Part shown: in pieces, positions 14,135 through 22,102 of the stretch
How the letters are laid out: each line of letters starts with the position of its first letter
Position numbering within the stretch: position 1 is the first letter of the stretch
Notes under the pieces: model-generated
The model's input: the letters and a program-made list of their open reading frames with translations, nothing else
Told to the model about the DNA's origin: nothing
The model's database searches: none
Translations under genes and position numbers: made by a program
Assembly: GCA_964449775.1 (NCBI GenBank)
Contig: CAYVBQ010000042.1
Coordinates: 1-24,811, forward strand
Reading direction: 5' to 3'
Length of the DNA: 24,811 bases
From: Fen-1258 sp964449775
GTDB lineage: Bacteria > Bacteroidota > Ignavibacteria > Ignavibacteriales > Melioribacteraceae

Positions 14135-15198
14135 CCATAAATAATTTCAAATACTTCCCTTTCTCACTCAAACTCAATAACCCATTTCAAACATCATCCC
14201 AAACAATTACCGGGCGAAATGGATTTATAATTTCAATAACCGACGAATTAGGTAACACTTCATTTGGCGAGTGTTCCCCTCTTCCGGGACTTAGTTTTGA
14301 AACATATGAAGATGCGGAAAGAATTTTAAAGGGTTTACAACATCAGATGATCGGTTTTAGTGCTGAAGAGAATTTTAATTCGGTTGCTGAATTACTTTTA
14401 GAATTTCATCTTGTTCCCTCTCTACAATTTGCCCTTGAACAAGCCATCATAGGTTTAATGATTAAGCGCAACAGAAATTTTATTAAAGACATTTTCGTAA
14501 ACGTAAAATCGGAATTCGAGGTTAATGCTGTAATCGCTTTTGGTGAAGAAGAAGATATTCTGAACCGAATTAATGGTAAAATTAAAAAAGGTTACGGCAC
14601 ATTCAAGATCAAAATTGGAAGGGATGATTTCGATTTGGATTTTAGACTCATTCAAAGTGTACGTGCGGAATATGGCGACAGTATTAAAATACGTTTGGAC
14701 GCCAATCGGAAATGGAGTTTTGAAAATGCAAAATCTTATTTAGAACGGCTTTCCATTTTCGGTATTGAATACATTGAAGAGCCATGTAACAACTTACGTG
14801 ACAATTTAAAACTTGCCCAAACCTCTATTATACCAATCGCTCTTGATGAATCACTTTCCTCAATCAAAGATGCATATAAAGTGATTAATGAAAGTAATAT
14901 CAATTTTATCATCTTGAAGCCAATGATCTATGGCGGAATCATCTCTTCCTTACAATTAATTAAAGTTGCCGGGAAGAATAATAGAAATGTAATTATCTCT
15001 TCATCCTTTGAAAGTGCAGTTGGTAAAAGTGCTTTGGTTTTGTTGGCTGCTTCAATAAGTCATTCATTTGCCCATGGACTTGATACTTCAGAATATTTCA
15101 AGCAAGACATTTGCAAAGATTTATTTGAAGTGGAAAACGGAAAGATCTTCTGCGATATTAAAAATTATCCTCCACAATTTGATTTAGTACTTTCATGA
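14131..15198 (+). CDS. menC: o-Succinylbenzoate synthase
   Basis: MenC dehydrates the MenH product to o-succinylbenzoate. This 355-residue enolase-superfamily enzyme shows the capping-domain start (GECSPLPGLSFET) and the barrel residues: Lys159-x-Lys161 (KIK), Asp190 and Asn192 in RLDANRKW, Glu216/Glu217 in YIEEP, Asp239 in ALDES and Lys263 in ILKPM. These are the expected bases and Mg ligands at the usual spacing. Some relatives epimerise dipeptides or N-acylamino acids; the operon makes OSB synthase the sensible call. It overlaps both neighbours by 4 bp (ATGA). Confidence 0.94.
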   Translation: MTINNFKYFPFSLKLNNPFQTSSQTITGRNGFIISITDELGNTSFGECSPLPGLSFETYEDAERILKGLQHQMIGFSAEENFNSVAELLLEFHLVPSLQFALEQAIIGLMIKRNRNFIKDIFVNVKSEFEVNAVIAFGEEEDILNRINGKIKKGYGTFKIKIGRDDFDLDFRLIQSVRAEYGDSIKIRLDANRKWSFENAKSYLERLSIFGIEYIEEPCNNLRDNLKLAQTSIIPIALDESLSSIKDAYKVINESNINFIILKPMIYGGIISSLQLIKVAGKNNRNVIISSSFESAVGKSALVLLAASISHSFAHGLDTSEYFKQDICKDLFEVENGKIFCDIKNYPPQFDLVLS

Positions 15199-16679
15199 TC
15201 ACCATCGGCAATTCAAATCATTGGTTAAGTGAACAAGCGACCATGCAGCCAAACAGTCAAGCTATAATTACATCAGAAAAAATTTTTACCTACTCTGAAT
15301 TTTACGAAGAATGTCTTGGCGTACTAAGCTATTTCGATCAACTTGGCATCAAAGAAAAAGATCACGTTGGAATATTATTTGGACACAACTACAAATTTTT
15401 TGTAATTGTAAATGCACTCTGGCTCATCGGCGCGGTTCCCGTTCCGCTCAATACCCGTCACACCACCAAGGAGATTCAGAATCAACTTCGCCAAGCAGAC
15501 ATTAAGTTTTTAATCATAGATGAAACCCTTAAATCACAATTCGCGTCATTGATATTTCAGAATAAAACATACCTAAATAAAGTTACGAAGTGCGAAGTAC
15601 GAAGTACGAAATTCAACATTCTGCATTCTGCATTCTGCACTCAACATTCCGCTTTAATCATGTTTACCTCAGGAAGCGCCGGAAAACCGAAAGCAGTTGT
15701 GCACACATTTAACTCGCTTCTCGAAAGCGTAAAAGCAACAGACTCGTTCGCGGATTTATCGCCGAATGATATTTGGCTTGCGTCTTTACCGCTTTACCAC
15801 ATTGGCGGATTCATGATTCTTATTCGGGCGCTGCTTTCAGGAAGCTCAATTGCTTTTCCTAACTCACTGAAGCATGAAGATATTAGCAAAGCAATAATAA
15901 ATATTAACCCTACTCACGTTTCATTTGTTTCAACTACACTTAATCGTTTCCTCAAAGATGATTTTGTACCATCAAAAAAAATGGAATACGTTTTTCTCGG
16001 CGGCGGACCGATTTCGTCTGTACTCTGTGAAGAAGCAATTAACAAAAGTTGGCAAATTATAAAAGTTTACGGCTCTACTGAAACATGTTCGATGGTTACT
16101 GCTCTTCTTCTGAATGAGGTAAAACAAAAACCGGACTCAGTTGGAAAAGCGTTGGGGACGAACAAGATTAAGATCAAGAGCATGAGCAAGAATGATCCGG
16201 ATGATTTCTGTGGCAGTGGAGAAGTTGGAGAGATTGTTGTTTCTGCTCAAGCGTTATTTAAAAAATATTACAACGATCAACTGACAACCGACAAGGTACT
16301 TAAAAACGGTTGGTATCACACCGGCGATTGTGGATGGCTTGATGAAGACGGATATCTTTACGTTTCAGCACGCCGGGAAGATTTAATTATTACCGGAGGT
16401 GAGAATGTTAATGCTTTAGATGTTCAGGATGTACTTAAGTCACATTCTTTGATTGAAGATGCTTTTGTATTCGCTCTGAAGGATGATGTGTGGGGACAAA
16501 TAGTTTGTGCCGCAGTTGTATCAAAAAAAATATCGGAATTAGAGATTATAAATTTCTTGAAAGAGAATATCGCCAGCTATAAAATTCCAAAACAATTCTT
16601 CTTTATAGATAGCATTCCTAGAAATGAGATGGGAAAAGTTAAACGCACAGAGCTCTTGAGTAAGCTTAATTTAAGTTAG
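15195..16679 (+). CDS. menE: o-Succinylbenzoate-CoA ligase
   Basis: MenE activates o-succinylbenzoate with ATP and CoA. The 494-residue adenylate-forming enzyme has the P-loop-like motif MFTSGSAGKPK (residues 156-166; Ala replaces the common Thr), VYGSTETCSM, GWYHTGDCGWLDEDGYLYV, RREDLIITGGENV and the C-terminal Lys481 in NEMGKVKR. Two stretches look like repeat DNA inserted without breaking the frame: residues about 131-153 (Cys/His/Ser-rich, just before the P-loop motif) and about 322-335 (Lys/Ser-rich). Both fall between conserved blocks, so the enzyme is probably active. It is the last plus-strand gene of the operon and overlaps the convergent thioesterase by 14 bp. Confidence 0.94.
   Translation: MITIGNSNHWLSEQATMQPNSQAIITSEKIFTYSEFYEECLGVLSYFDQLGIKEKDHVGILFGHNYKFFVIVNALWLIGAVPVPLNTRHTTKEIQNQLRQADIKFLIIDETLKSQFASLIFQNKTYLNKVTKCEVRSTKFNILHSAFCTQHSALIMFTSGSAGKPKAVVHTFNSLLESVKATDSFADLSPNDIWLASLPLYHIGGFMILIRALLSGSSIAFPNSLKHEDISKAIININPTHVSFVSTTLNRFLKDDFVPSKKMEYVFLGGGPISSVLCEEAINKSWQIIKVYGSTETCSMVTALLLNEVKQKPDSVGKALGTNKIKIKSMSKNDPDDFCGSGEVGEIVVSAQALFKKYYNDQLTTDKVLKNGWYHTGDCGWLDEDGYLYVSARREDLIITGGENVNALDVQDVLKSHSLIEDAFVFALKDDVWGQIVCAAVVSKKISELEIINFLKENIASYKIPKQFFFIDSIPRNEMGKVKRTELLSKLNLS
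15585..15652 (+). repeat. In-frame 7-bp-periodic repeat insertion in menE
   Basis: Two blocks of heptamers lie back to back: GAAGTGC-GAAGTAC-GAAGTAC and then ATTCTGC three times, ending CACTCAAC. The composition differs from the flanking menE sequence and the stretch encodes a low-complexity segment just before the conserved ATP-binding motif. It resembles spacer repeat DNA that landed in the gene. Confidence 0.7.
16158..16197 (+). repeat. Purine-rich dispersed repeat inside menE (direct copy)
   Basis: ACGAACAAGATTAAGATCA followed by AGAGCATGAGCAAGA matches the inverted copy in the dacB signal peptide and the purM-tatD spacer copy. In menE it encodes TNKIKIKSMSKND between two conserved blocks. 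Confidence 0.7.
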
Positions 16680-16691
16680 CTTTCATTTTTT
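16662..16691 (+). terminator. Weak candidate terminator at the menE end
   Basis: AAGCT (16662-16666) and AGCTT (16678-16682) can pair around an AT-rich interior with extra TTAA pairing, followed by CATTTTTT. It straddles the menE stop and the 3' end of the convergent thioesterase gene. The stem is weak. Confidence 0.3.
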
Positions 16692-17067
16692 CGTAAAACT
16701 CTTTTGGTAATTCTATCTTCTTGAATTCTTCTTTAAGAACGCAGACATGAACCGTCTTAGCTATGGCAGTAAATACACCATCCGCTTTGTAAAACTTATA
16801 GCTCAATTCAAATGAAGAATTCTTCAATAAGCTCACAACAACATCAATACGGAGCTCATCGCCAACCTTTATCGGCCGTACGTAATCTGCCTCGGCATGA
16901 ATGATCGGAAGAATGTAATCCTTATCAAAAAAATAATCTCTCTCGGTGTCCAGACTTCGCATAAAGTCTTCATAAGCAGCATGAACAAATTTGAACAAAC
17001 TGGCATAAAATATTATCCCTGCTGGGTCGGCATCGTAGAAATAGACTTTAACTTTTGCTGAAAACAT
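16666..17067 (-). CDS. menI: 4HBT-family acyl-CoA thioesterase, probable DHNA-CoA hydrolase
   Basis: A 133-residue hotdog-fold thioesterase. The active-site block YFYDADPAGIIFYASLFKFVHAAYEDFM has the D-x-D-P-x-G-x2-F-Y pattern of 4-hydroxybenzoyl-CoA thioesterases (Asp12/Asp14), followed by HAEADYVRPIKVGDEL and the SFELSYKFY strand. Menaquinone synthesis needs a thioesterase to free 1,4-dihydroxy-2-naphthoate from CoA before MenA; none of the other men genes here does this, and this gene abuts menE. The DHNA-CoA role is therefore inferred from context. YbgC-type enzymes are the main alternative, but no tol/pal genes are near. It overlaps menE by 14 bp on the opposite strand. Confidence 0.8.
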   Translation of the reverse strand: MFSAKVKVYFYDADPAGIIFYASLFKFVHAAYEDFMRSLDTERDYFFDKDYILPIIHAEADYVRPIKVGDELRIDVVVSLLKNSSFELSYKFYKADGVFTAIAKTVHVCVLKEEFKKIELPKEFYEKMKANLN

Positions 17068-17130
17068 GGCATATCTCTTTTTCTTGATACAAATTTAATC
17101 AACTCTTCTTCATTTCACATTAACTTTTTT

Positions 17131-18447
17131 GTGTTTAATTTCGCTTTGAACAAAATAAGAATAACGTTGAGCCCTAAAAATATTTACATTTTTTTCATTA
17201 CTCTACTTGCATTGTCATTTAGTCATATTTACGCGCAACAAGCGGAAGTTAAAAGAGAGTATTATGCTAACGGCAAATTGAAGACGGAAGGTGTTTACGT
17301 TAATGGTTTGCGACATGGGCTTTATAAAGAATATTACGAGAGCGGCAAACTTTGGAAGGAATGGAATTTCGAAAACGGAAAAGAAGAGAGTACTTCTATC
17401 TGGTATTTTGAGGATGGCACAAAAAGCATGGAGTGGAATTACGGCAACGGGAAGCTTGAGGGTAAATCCAAATGGTATTATGAAAGCGGAGAACTTTGGG
17501 CTGAACCAATTTATGTAAATGATATTCAAGAGGGATTTAGCCAAACTTATTATAAGAGCGGAAAACTCCAAGCTATATGGAACTACATAAACGGAAAACT
17601 CTACGGCGTATCCAAAATATTTTTTGAGAATGGCAAAGTTGAAGTTGAACGGAACTATGTTAATGATAAACTCGAAGGGATTAGTAAAGTTTACTCCGAA
17701 TTTGGCACTCTCACTCTTGAAGCAAAATATAACAATGATCAACTGAATGGCATTTCTTACTTTTATTATCCCGATGGAAAGATAAAAGTGATTGACACTT
17801 ATGAGAAAGGTCAAATAATAAAACGTGAACGATACGATTACGGCAGTAAAGTGAGTAAAGTCGAAGAAAACTTTGATGAATATTGGGAGGAGGGTACTTT
17901 AAAAAGGCAAGTACACTTTAGTGAGGGAAAATTAGATGGAATTGTAAAAGAATATTACCCGGGCGGATTTCTAAAATCGGAATTGAACTATAGAAACGGA
18001 ATTCTTGCCGGAGAGAGTAAATTTTATAATGAGGGCGGAACGCTTGCTGAGATTGCAGCTTACGTGGAAGGAATGAAAAACGGATTATCTATTAGGTTCA
18101 ATAAAGACGGTATTAAGATTGCTGAAGAGAACTATCAGGATAATTTGCGAGATCTATCTGCAAAAACATTTTATCTAAGCGGGGAAATTGAATCTGAACA
18201 AACATATCGTAACGATAAACTAAACGGCTCGGTAAAAATATATTTTAAGAATGGATCACTTGCTGCTGAGGAATATTATCAAGATGGTCTAAAAAACGGA
18301 ATAATTAAAAGATATTTTCAGAACGGAAAGCTTTCCGATTTTCTTATTTACAAAAACAATCTGCTTAATGGAAAATGCTATTCGTATGATGAGAGCGGAA
18401 AAGTTGTGCGTGAAGTTGAATATAAAGAAGGAGAATTATTAAAGTAG
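17131..18447 (+). CDS. Secreted MORN-repeat (YwqK-like) protein
   Basis: A 438-residue protein with an N-terminal signal peptide (hydrophobic IYIFFITLLALSF, likely cut after HIYA at about residue 35), then about sixteen repeats of 23-24 residues. A typical unit reads YYESGKLWKEWNFENGK, with Gly-Lys-Leu in the first half and Asn-Gly-x-x-x-Gly at the end. These are MORN_2 repeats; databases often label such proteins YwqK-family antitoxins, a name that does not predict function here. Repeat eight is longer and irregular (around residues 215-255), dividing the array in two. The frame starts at GTG 17131; TTG 17146 is an alternative, neither with a good Shine-Dalgarno. Likely periplasmic or surface-exposed; role unknown. 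Confidence 0.85.
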   Translation: MFNFALNKIRITLSPKNIYIFFITLLALSFSHIYAQQAEVKREYYANGKLKTEGVYVNGLRHGLYKEYYESGKLWKEWNFENGKEESTSIWYFEDGTKSMEWNYGNGKLEGKSKWYYESGELWAEPIYVNDIQEGFSQTYYKSGKLQAIWNYINGKLYGVSKIFFENGKVEVERNYVNDKLEGISKVYSEFGTLTLEAKYNNDQLNGISYFYYPDGKIKVIDTYEKGQIIKRERYDYGSKVSKVEENFDEYWEEGTLKRQVHFSEGKLDGIVKEYYPGGFLKSELNYRNGILAGESKFYNEGGTLAEIAAYVEGMKNGLSIRFNKDGIKIAEENYQDNLRDLSAKTFYLSGEIESEQTYRNDKLNGSVKIYFKNGSLAAEEYYQDGLKNGIIKRYFQNGKLSDFLIYKNNLLNGKCYSYDESGKVVREVEYKEGELLK

Positions 18448-18482
18448 ATTTGGACTAATACTTTATTGATTAATGGGCATTA

Positions 18483-18565
18483 GGGGTACATGTCTACTTG
18501 TATATGAGTAAAAATGCTCATAATGGGTACATATAAAAAAGAACAAGTACCCATTGGGTACATAT
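18483..18565. repeat. GGGTACAT direct and inverted repeats between convergent genes
   Basis: GGGTACAT occurs at 18484, 18525 and 18556, the last two as GGGTACATAT. AATGGGTAC (18522-18530) and GTACCCATT (18547-18555) form a perfect 9-bp inverted pair, and TACCCATTGGGTA (18548-18560) is itself a palindrome. The cluster ends at the base before the fic stop codon and lies between the 3' ends of the MORN gene and fic. It may be a bidirectional terminator or protein-binding site. Confidence 0.6.
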
Positions 18566-19654
18566 CTATTTTTTGTCTTTAAAGAGTTTGTAGAGCTTAT
18601 GATTAAGAAAAATCACTTCCTTACCAATTTTTTCGGGTTTAAGAATATCGATAGAAACTAATGCATTAAGATATTTTGATGCTGTTTTTCTTAAAGCAAT
18701 CTTATTCTCTACAAGAAAATTTATATTACAATAAACCTGATAAAATATCAGTTCAATAAGTTCTTTAGAATAAATCTTTGGTAATTTGACTTTAACCTCA
18801 TCAATGGTTTCATCCAAAAGTGATTTAATCTTGTTTACTTTTTGAGTGGTGCTGATTGCAGTTTGTTCAACTGCATCAAGCATATAAAGAATCCAATCTT
18901 CCCAATTTTGTTTGTAAGTAACTTCTCTTAGATAACGATAGTAACTATTTTTATTTTTTATGATGTAGCCGCTCAGATATAAAATTGGCAAATCAATTAG
19001 GTTATTCATGGCAAGGTAAAGAACATTGATTATCCGACCGGTACGACCATTTCCATCGTAAAACGGGTGAATAGATTCAAACTGATAGTGGAGAATAGCC
19101 ATTTTAATAAGCGGATCGCCGCCTAAATCAGAGTTAAGATAATCCTCTAAATTTTTTAACAGTGCGCGAATAATTGATTCACCGAGAGGCGGTGTATATA
19201 AAATTTCTCCGGTCAACTCATTTTCGAGAACAGTGCCCGGTAATTTTCTTATGCCTGCATTATTGGATATTAATTCTTTCTGAATATCTATAAGAATATT
19301 TGTAGAAATAAAACCTTTTTTCTGAACTTCATTGAAACCAAGCCACAATGCTTTACGATAGTCTAATACTTCTTTAGTTGTTGAATCTATTCTTCGCGGA
19401 TCGGTTGCCAGCGCTCTGAAAAGTTTATCACGGGTAGTAACAATGTTTTCAATTGCAGAGCTGTCTCTTGCTTCTTCAAGAGCAAGAGTATTTATAAGAA
19501 TATTTTGATTCGGGAGAAGCCGTGATGCTCCTTTCAGTTCTGCAAGTGTACGGTTTGCTGAAATAGCTTTTTTAAAAATTGCTTTTGTTTCAATATCTGC
19601 TTTTGGCGGAAGTAGTGGTAAATCATTGTGCGGTTGTTTTGGATCGAATGACAT
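18566..19654 (-). CDS. Fic-family protein (probable AMPylase, class II autoinhibited)
   Basis: A 362-residue Fic protein. The catalytic loop His196-PFYDGNGRTGR is fully canonical, so the protein should transfer AMP (or another nucleotide moiety) to a hydroxyl side chain. The N-terminal helix carries the inhibitory motif Ser65-x3-Glu69-Asn70 (SSAIEN), which in class II Fic proteins blocks productive ATP binding. The C-terminal third (about 265-362) looks like a winged-helix domain, common in Fic/HTH fusions. A good Shine-Dalgarno (GAAGGAAG) precedes ATG 19654. It is on the same strand as the oxidoreductase upstream, 97 bp away. No separate antitoxin is evident, as expected for internal inhibition. 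The target is unknown. Confidence 0.93.
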   Translation of the reverse strand: MSFDPKQPHNDLPLLPPKADIETKAIFKKAISANRTLAELKGASRLLPNQNILINTLALEEARDSSAIENIVTTRDKLFRALATDPRRIDSTTKEVLDYRKALWLGFNEVQKKGFISTNILIDIQKELISNNAGIRKLPGTVLENELTGEILYTPPLGESIIRALLKNLEDYLNSDLGGDPLIKMAILHYQFESIHPFYDGNGRTGRIINVLYLAMNNLIDLPILYLSGYIIKNKNSYYRYLREVTYKQNWEDWILYMLDAVEQTAISTTQKVNKIKSLLDETIDEVKVKLPKIYSKELIELIFYQVYCNINFLVENKIALRKTASKYLNALVSIDILKPEKIGKEVIFLNHKLYKLFKDKK

Positions 19655-19751
19655 ATTTATTCTTCCTTCAGTTCTTTGCCTATTCGTTACTTTATGTTGT
19701 TAAATATTTTGAAGTAATAAAACTAGTAACCAGATTTATGCTTTTCTTTAA

Positions 19752-20804
19752 TTAATCAATTTTCTTCACAATAAAAAGATCCATAAAATCACTTCCGAAT
19801 GCAAGTGAAGGTGTGTATGTGCCCGGCTGAAGAGAATTCTTTAAAACTCTTTCGGCACACTCGGCTGCCCCTTTTGCGGTCAGATTGTATCCTTCCATAA
19901 ACTGATAAACTTCTTCAATCATTTTACCTTTTGAGTTTTCCACTCTGCCCCAAACATAAGTTTCTGTTGAGTCACGTTCTTCTTTTGTAGGTCCGGTGAA
20001 ATTCTTTTTGATATAGTTTACAACGATGTTTTTGATAAACTGCACTTTGAGTATTTTCAAAAAGAATACAAGCAAGGGTCTAAACATTACAACTACTTTC
20101 GGCAGAGCAAGATAGACTTCAACATTTTCTATTCCCGTTGAATAATATGATGAATAAACATCTCCCCAAGGAATAGAGATTCCGCTGAATGAAAAATCCT
20201 TTGCCGTAACATTGATTGTAAACTCACCGATTTTAGAATCAATTAATTTTCCATGACGCCTAATCTTTCCGGTCCCGCCAAGAAATTCTAATGTTGTTAA
20301 CCAAGTGCCGCGGGAAATATTTCCACGTTTATTTAAGAAACCAAGCTTAAGATGAGTCGCATCGGGCATCTGTTCACTCAATCTTTTGGCGAGACAGTCT
20401 GTTGGAATAATATCAAACCCAACGCTTGGCAATATTACAATCCCACGCTCCTTTGCAATCTTGTCCAACGAAAAAGCGAGATGCATCACCGGCATTTCAC
20501 CGGTAATATCTAAGTAATTTGTTTTTGTACGAAGACACGCTTCCATTAAATCCTTAGCAGTGTATTTGAACGGACCTGCACAATTCAACAGCGTATGAAC
20601 ATCTTGAAGAGATTCATCAACTTTTACATCGTCAAAGATATCAAACGCAATGTAATCACAATTATATTTTTGAGCGATCTGCTTTAAGACAGATTCATTT
20701 CTTCCGGTTAAGATTGGTTCGATTTTTCGAGAAATGAGTTCTTCAATAATTAGTTGTGCCGAATAACCGTTCGCACCATAGATAATTAATCTGTCTTTAA
20801 TCAT
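19752..20804 (-). CDS. Saccharopine dehydrogenase-like NAD(P)-binding oxidoreductase
   Basis: A 350-residue protein with an N-terminal Rossmann fold: LIIYGANGYSAQLI (G-x-x-G-x-x-A, residues 9-15), LTGRNESVL after strand two, and LLNCAGPF at strand four. The middle part (YLDITGEMPVM, ILPSVGFDIIPTDCLA, RGTWLTTLEFLGG) fits the saccharopine dehydrogenase/trans-acting enoyl reductase family rather than true lysine-pathway enzymes. A hydrophobic stretch, VVVMFRPLLVFFLKIL, near residues 235-250 may touch membrane lipid. The substrate is unknown. The start ATG 20804 has GGACAGGAAG upstream, a good ribosome-binding site. It is alone or leads fic on the minus strand, and diverges from the surface-sugar genes. 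Confidence 0.85.
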   Translation of the reverse strand: MIKDRLIIYGANGYSAQLIIEELISRKIEPILTGRNESVLKQIAQKYNCDYIAFDIFDDVKVDESLQDVHTLLNCAGPFKYTAKDLMEACLRTKTNYLDITGEMPVMHLAFSLDKIAKERGIVILPSVGFDIIPTDCLAKRLSEQMPDATHLKLGFLNKRGNISRGTWLTTLEFLGGTGKIRRHGKLIDSKIGEFTINVTAKDFSFSGISIPWGDVYSSYYSTGIENVEVYLALPKVVVMFRPLLVFFLKILKVQFIKNIVVNYIKKNFTGPTKEERDSTETYVWGRVENSKGKMIEEVYQFMEGYNLTAKGAAECAERVLKNSLQPGTYTPSLAFGSDFMDLFIVKKID

Positions 20805-20912
20805 CTTCCTGTCCTCTTAATCTTGTTTATCCATTGTGATAATAAAGAATGTTGAACAATCTTTCAATTCCAAGAAGACTCTGATATCCATTTGAGACAA
20901 GAAATAATTAAA

Positions 20913-20970
20913 TTAACAGTGAGAGAATTAGATTTTCTTCCAATTATCCGAATGCTCTCTTCTCACTTAA
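20913..20970. promoter_or_regulatory. Imperfect dyad in the 260-bp divergent spacer
   Basis: GTGAGA (20919-20924) and TCTCAC (20961-20966), flanked by TTAA on both outer sides, form an imperfect dyad in the spacer between the oxidoreductase and the sugar cluster. It may be an operator. No convincing promoter pair was found in 20805-21064, although AT-rich -10-like stretches are frequent. Confidence 0.25.
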
Positions 20971-21064
20971 CAATTTATTAATATGCTGTTAACAATTACA
21001 TAATAAAAAACTTTTATCTTAGTAAATGTTTTTCAAGACTATTCACAATTGTTGTTGTTCATAA

Positions 21065-22075
21065 ATGGCAAGAAAAAAAATTCTCTTCATCGGCGGTTCG
21101 CTAAATCAAACTTCGATGATGCACCAAATTTCGCAACATCTTGGTAATTACGATTGTTACTTTACACCATATTATGGTGACGGATATATCAATTTCCTTG
21201 TCAGCAAAGGCTATTTAAAATTCTCCATTTTAAACGGTTCTTTTAGATGGAACACTGAGGAGTACTTACAGCAGCATAATCTCAATATTGATTACCGCGG
21301 TAGAAGCAACAATTACGATTTGGTTTACACATGCGCCGATCTGATAATGCCGAAGAACATTCGCAAAAAGAAAGTAATCCTTGTTCAAGAAGGAATGACC
21401 GATCCGGAAAATTTTATGTTTTATCTGGTGAAGTATCTTAAACTTTACCGCTGGCTCGCAAGTACTTCAACTATGGGTATGTCCAATAAATACACTCTCT
21501 TTTGTGTAGCTTCGAACGGATATAGAGATTTTTTTATTCGCAAAGGCGCAAAAGCGGAAAAGATTATAGTTACAGGAATTCCCAACTTTGATAACTTGCA
21601 GCAGTTTTCAAATAGCGATTTCCCCCACAAAAATTTTGTTCTCGTTGCAACTTCGGATGCACGCGAGACTTACAAAATCGAAAATAGAAAAAAATTAATT
21701 CAAGATTGTGTTAGGATTGCAAACGGAAGGCAGCTTATCTTCAAACTGCATCCAAACGAAAATATTGAACGCGCAACTCGCGAAATAAATAATTATGCAC
21801 CCGGTGCTCTGATCTACACAAGCGGAAATATAAATTACATGATTACTAACTGCGATGCTTTGATCACTCAATTCTCCTCTACGGTTTATGTCGGAATCGC
21901 TTTTAACAAAGAAGTGCACTCCGCCTTTGATATTGAAGAATTAAAACGGTTGATGCCGATTCAGAACAACGGAACATCTGCAGAACGAATTGCGAGAATT
22001 GGTAATCACTTAATTGAAATACCTGAAGCAACTTTGGAAGAAATTCATGAAGCGTTTGATTTCAAAACAATATAA
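21065..22075 (+). CDS. GT-B-like transferase of surface polysaccharide synthesis
   Basis: A 336-residue protein that looks like a GT-B fold transferase: N-terminal KKILFIGGSLNQTSMMHQI as the first Rossmann strand and loop, the mid segment VILVQEGMTDPENF, then IIVTGIPNFDNL and the second domain with LIFKLHPNEN, ALIYTSGNINYMITNCDALITQFSSTVY. The KLHPNE and CDALITQFSSTV pattern is typical of CDP-glycerol glycerophosphotransferases, UDP-GlcNAc 2-epimerase-like proteins and capsule transferases. The exact donor and acceptor cannot be read from sequence. It has no signal peptide or membrane segment, so it acts in the cytoplasm. It leads a plus-strand cluster with an SpsF-like gene and a split transketolase. 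ATG 21065 has a poor Shine-Dalgarno. Confidence 0.65.
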   Translation: MARKKILFIGGSLNQTSMMHQISQHLGNYDCYFTPYYGDGYINFLVSKGYLKFSILNGSFRWNTEEYLQQHNLNIDYRGRSNNYDLVYTCADLIMPKNIRKKKVILVQEGMTDPENFMFYLVKYLKLYRWLASTSTMGMSNKYTLFCVASNGYRDFFIRKGAKAEKIIVTGIPNFDNLQQFSNSDFPHKNFVLVATSDARETYKIENRKKLIQDCVRIANGRQLIFKLHPNENIERATREINNYAPGALIYTSGNINYMITNCDALITQFSSTVYVGIAFNKEVHSAFDIEELKRLMPIQNNGTSAERIARIGNHLIEIPEATLEEIHEAFDFKTI

Positions 22076-22102
22076 ATATCTTTTAACTGATGAGATTAAA
22101 AC

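Noticed and set aside
15585..15652. CRISPR-like array or frameshift in menE
   Set aside because: The heptamer repeats are too short and have no spacers; the reading frame stays open and conserved motifs follow on both sides.
17215..17814. 199-residue antisense frame in the MORN gene
   Set aside because: It arises from the repetitive codons of the MORN array read backwards; no ribosome-binding site or domain.
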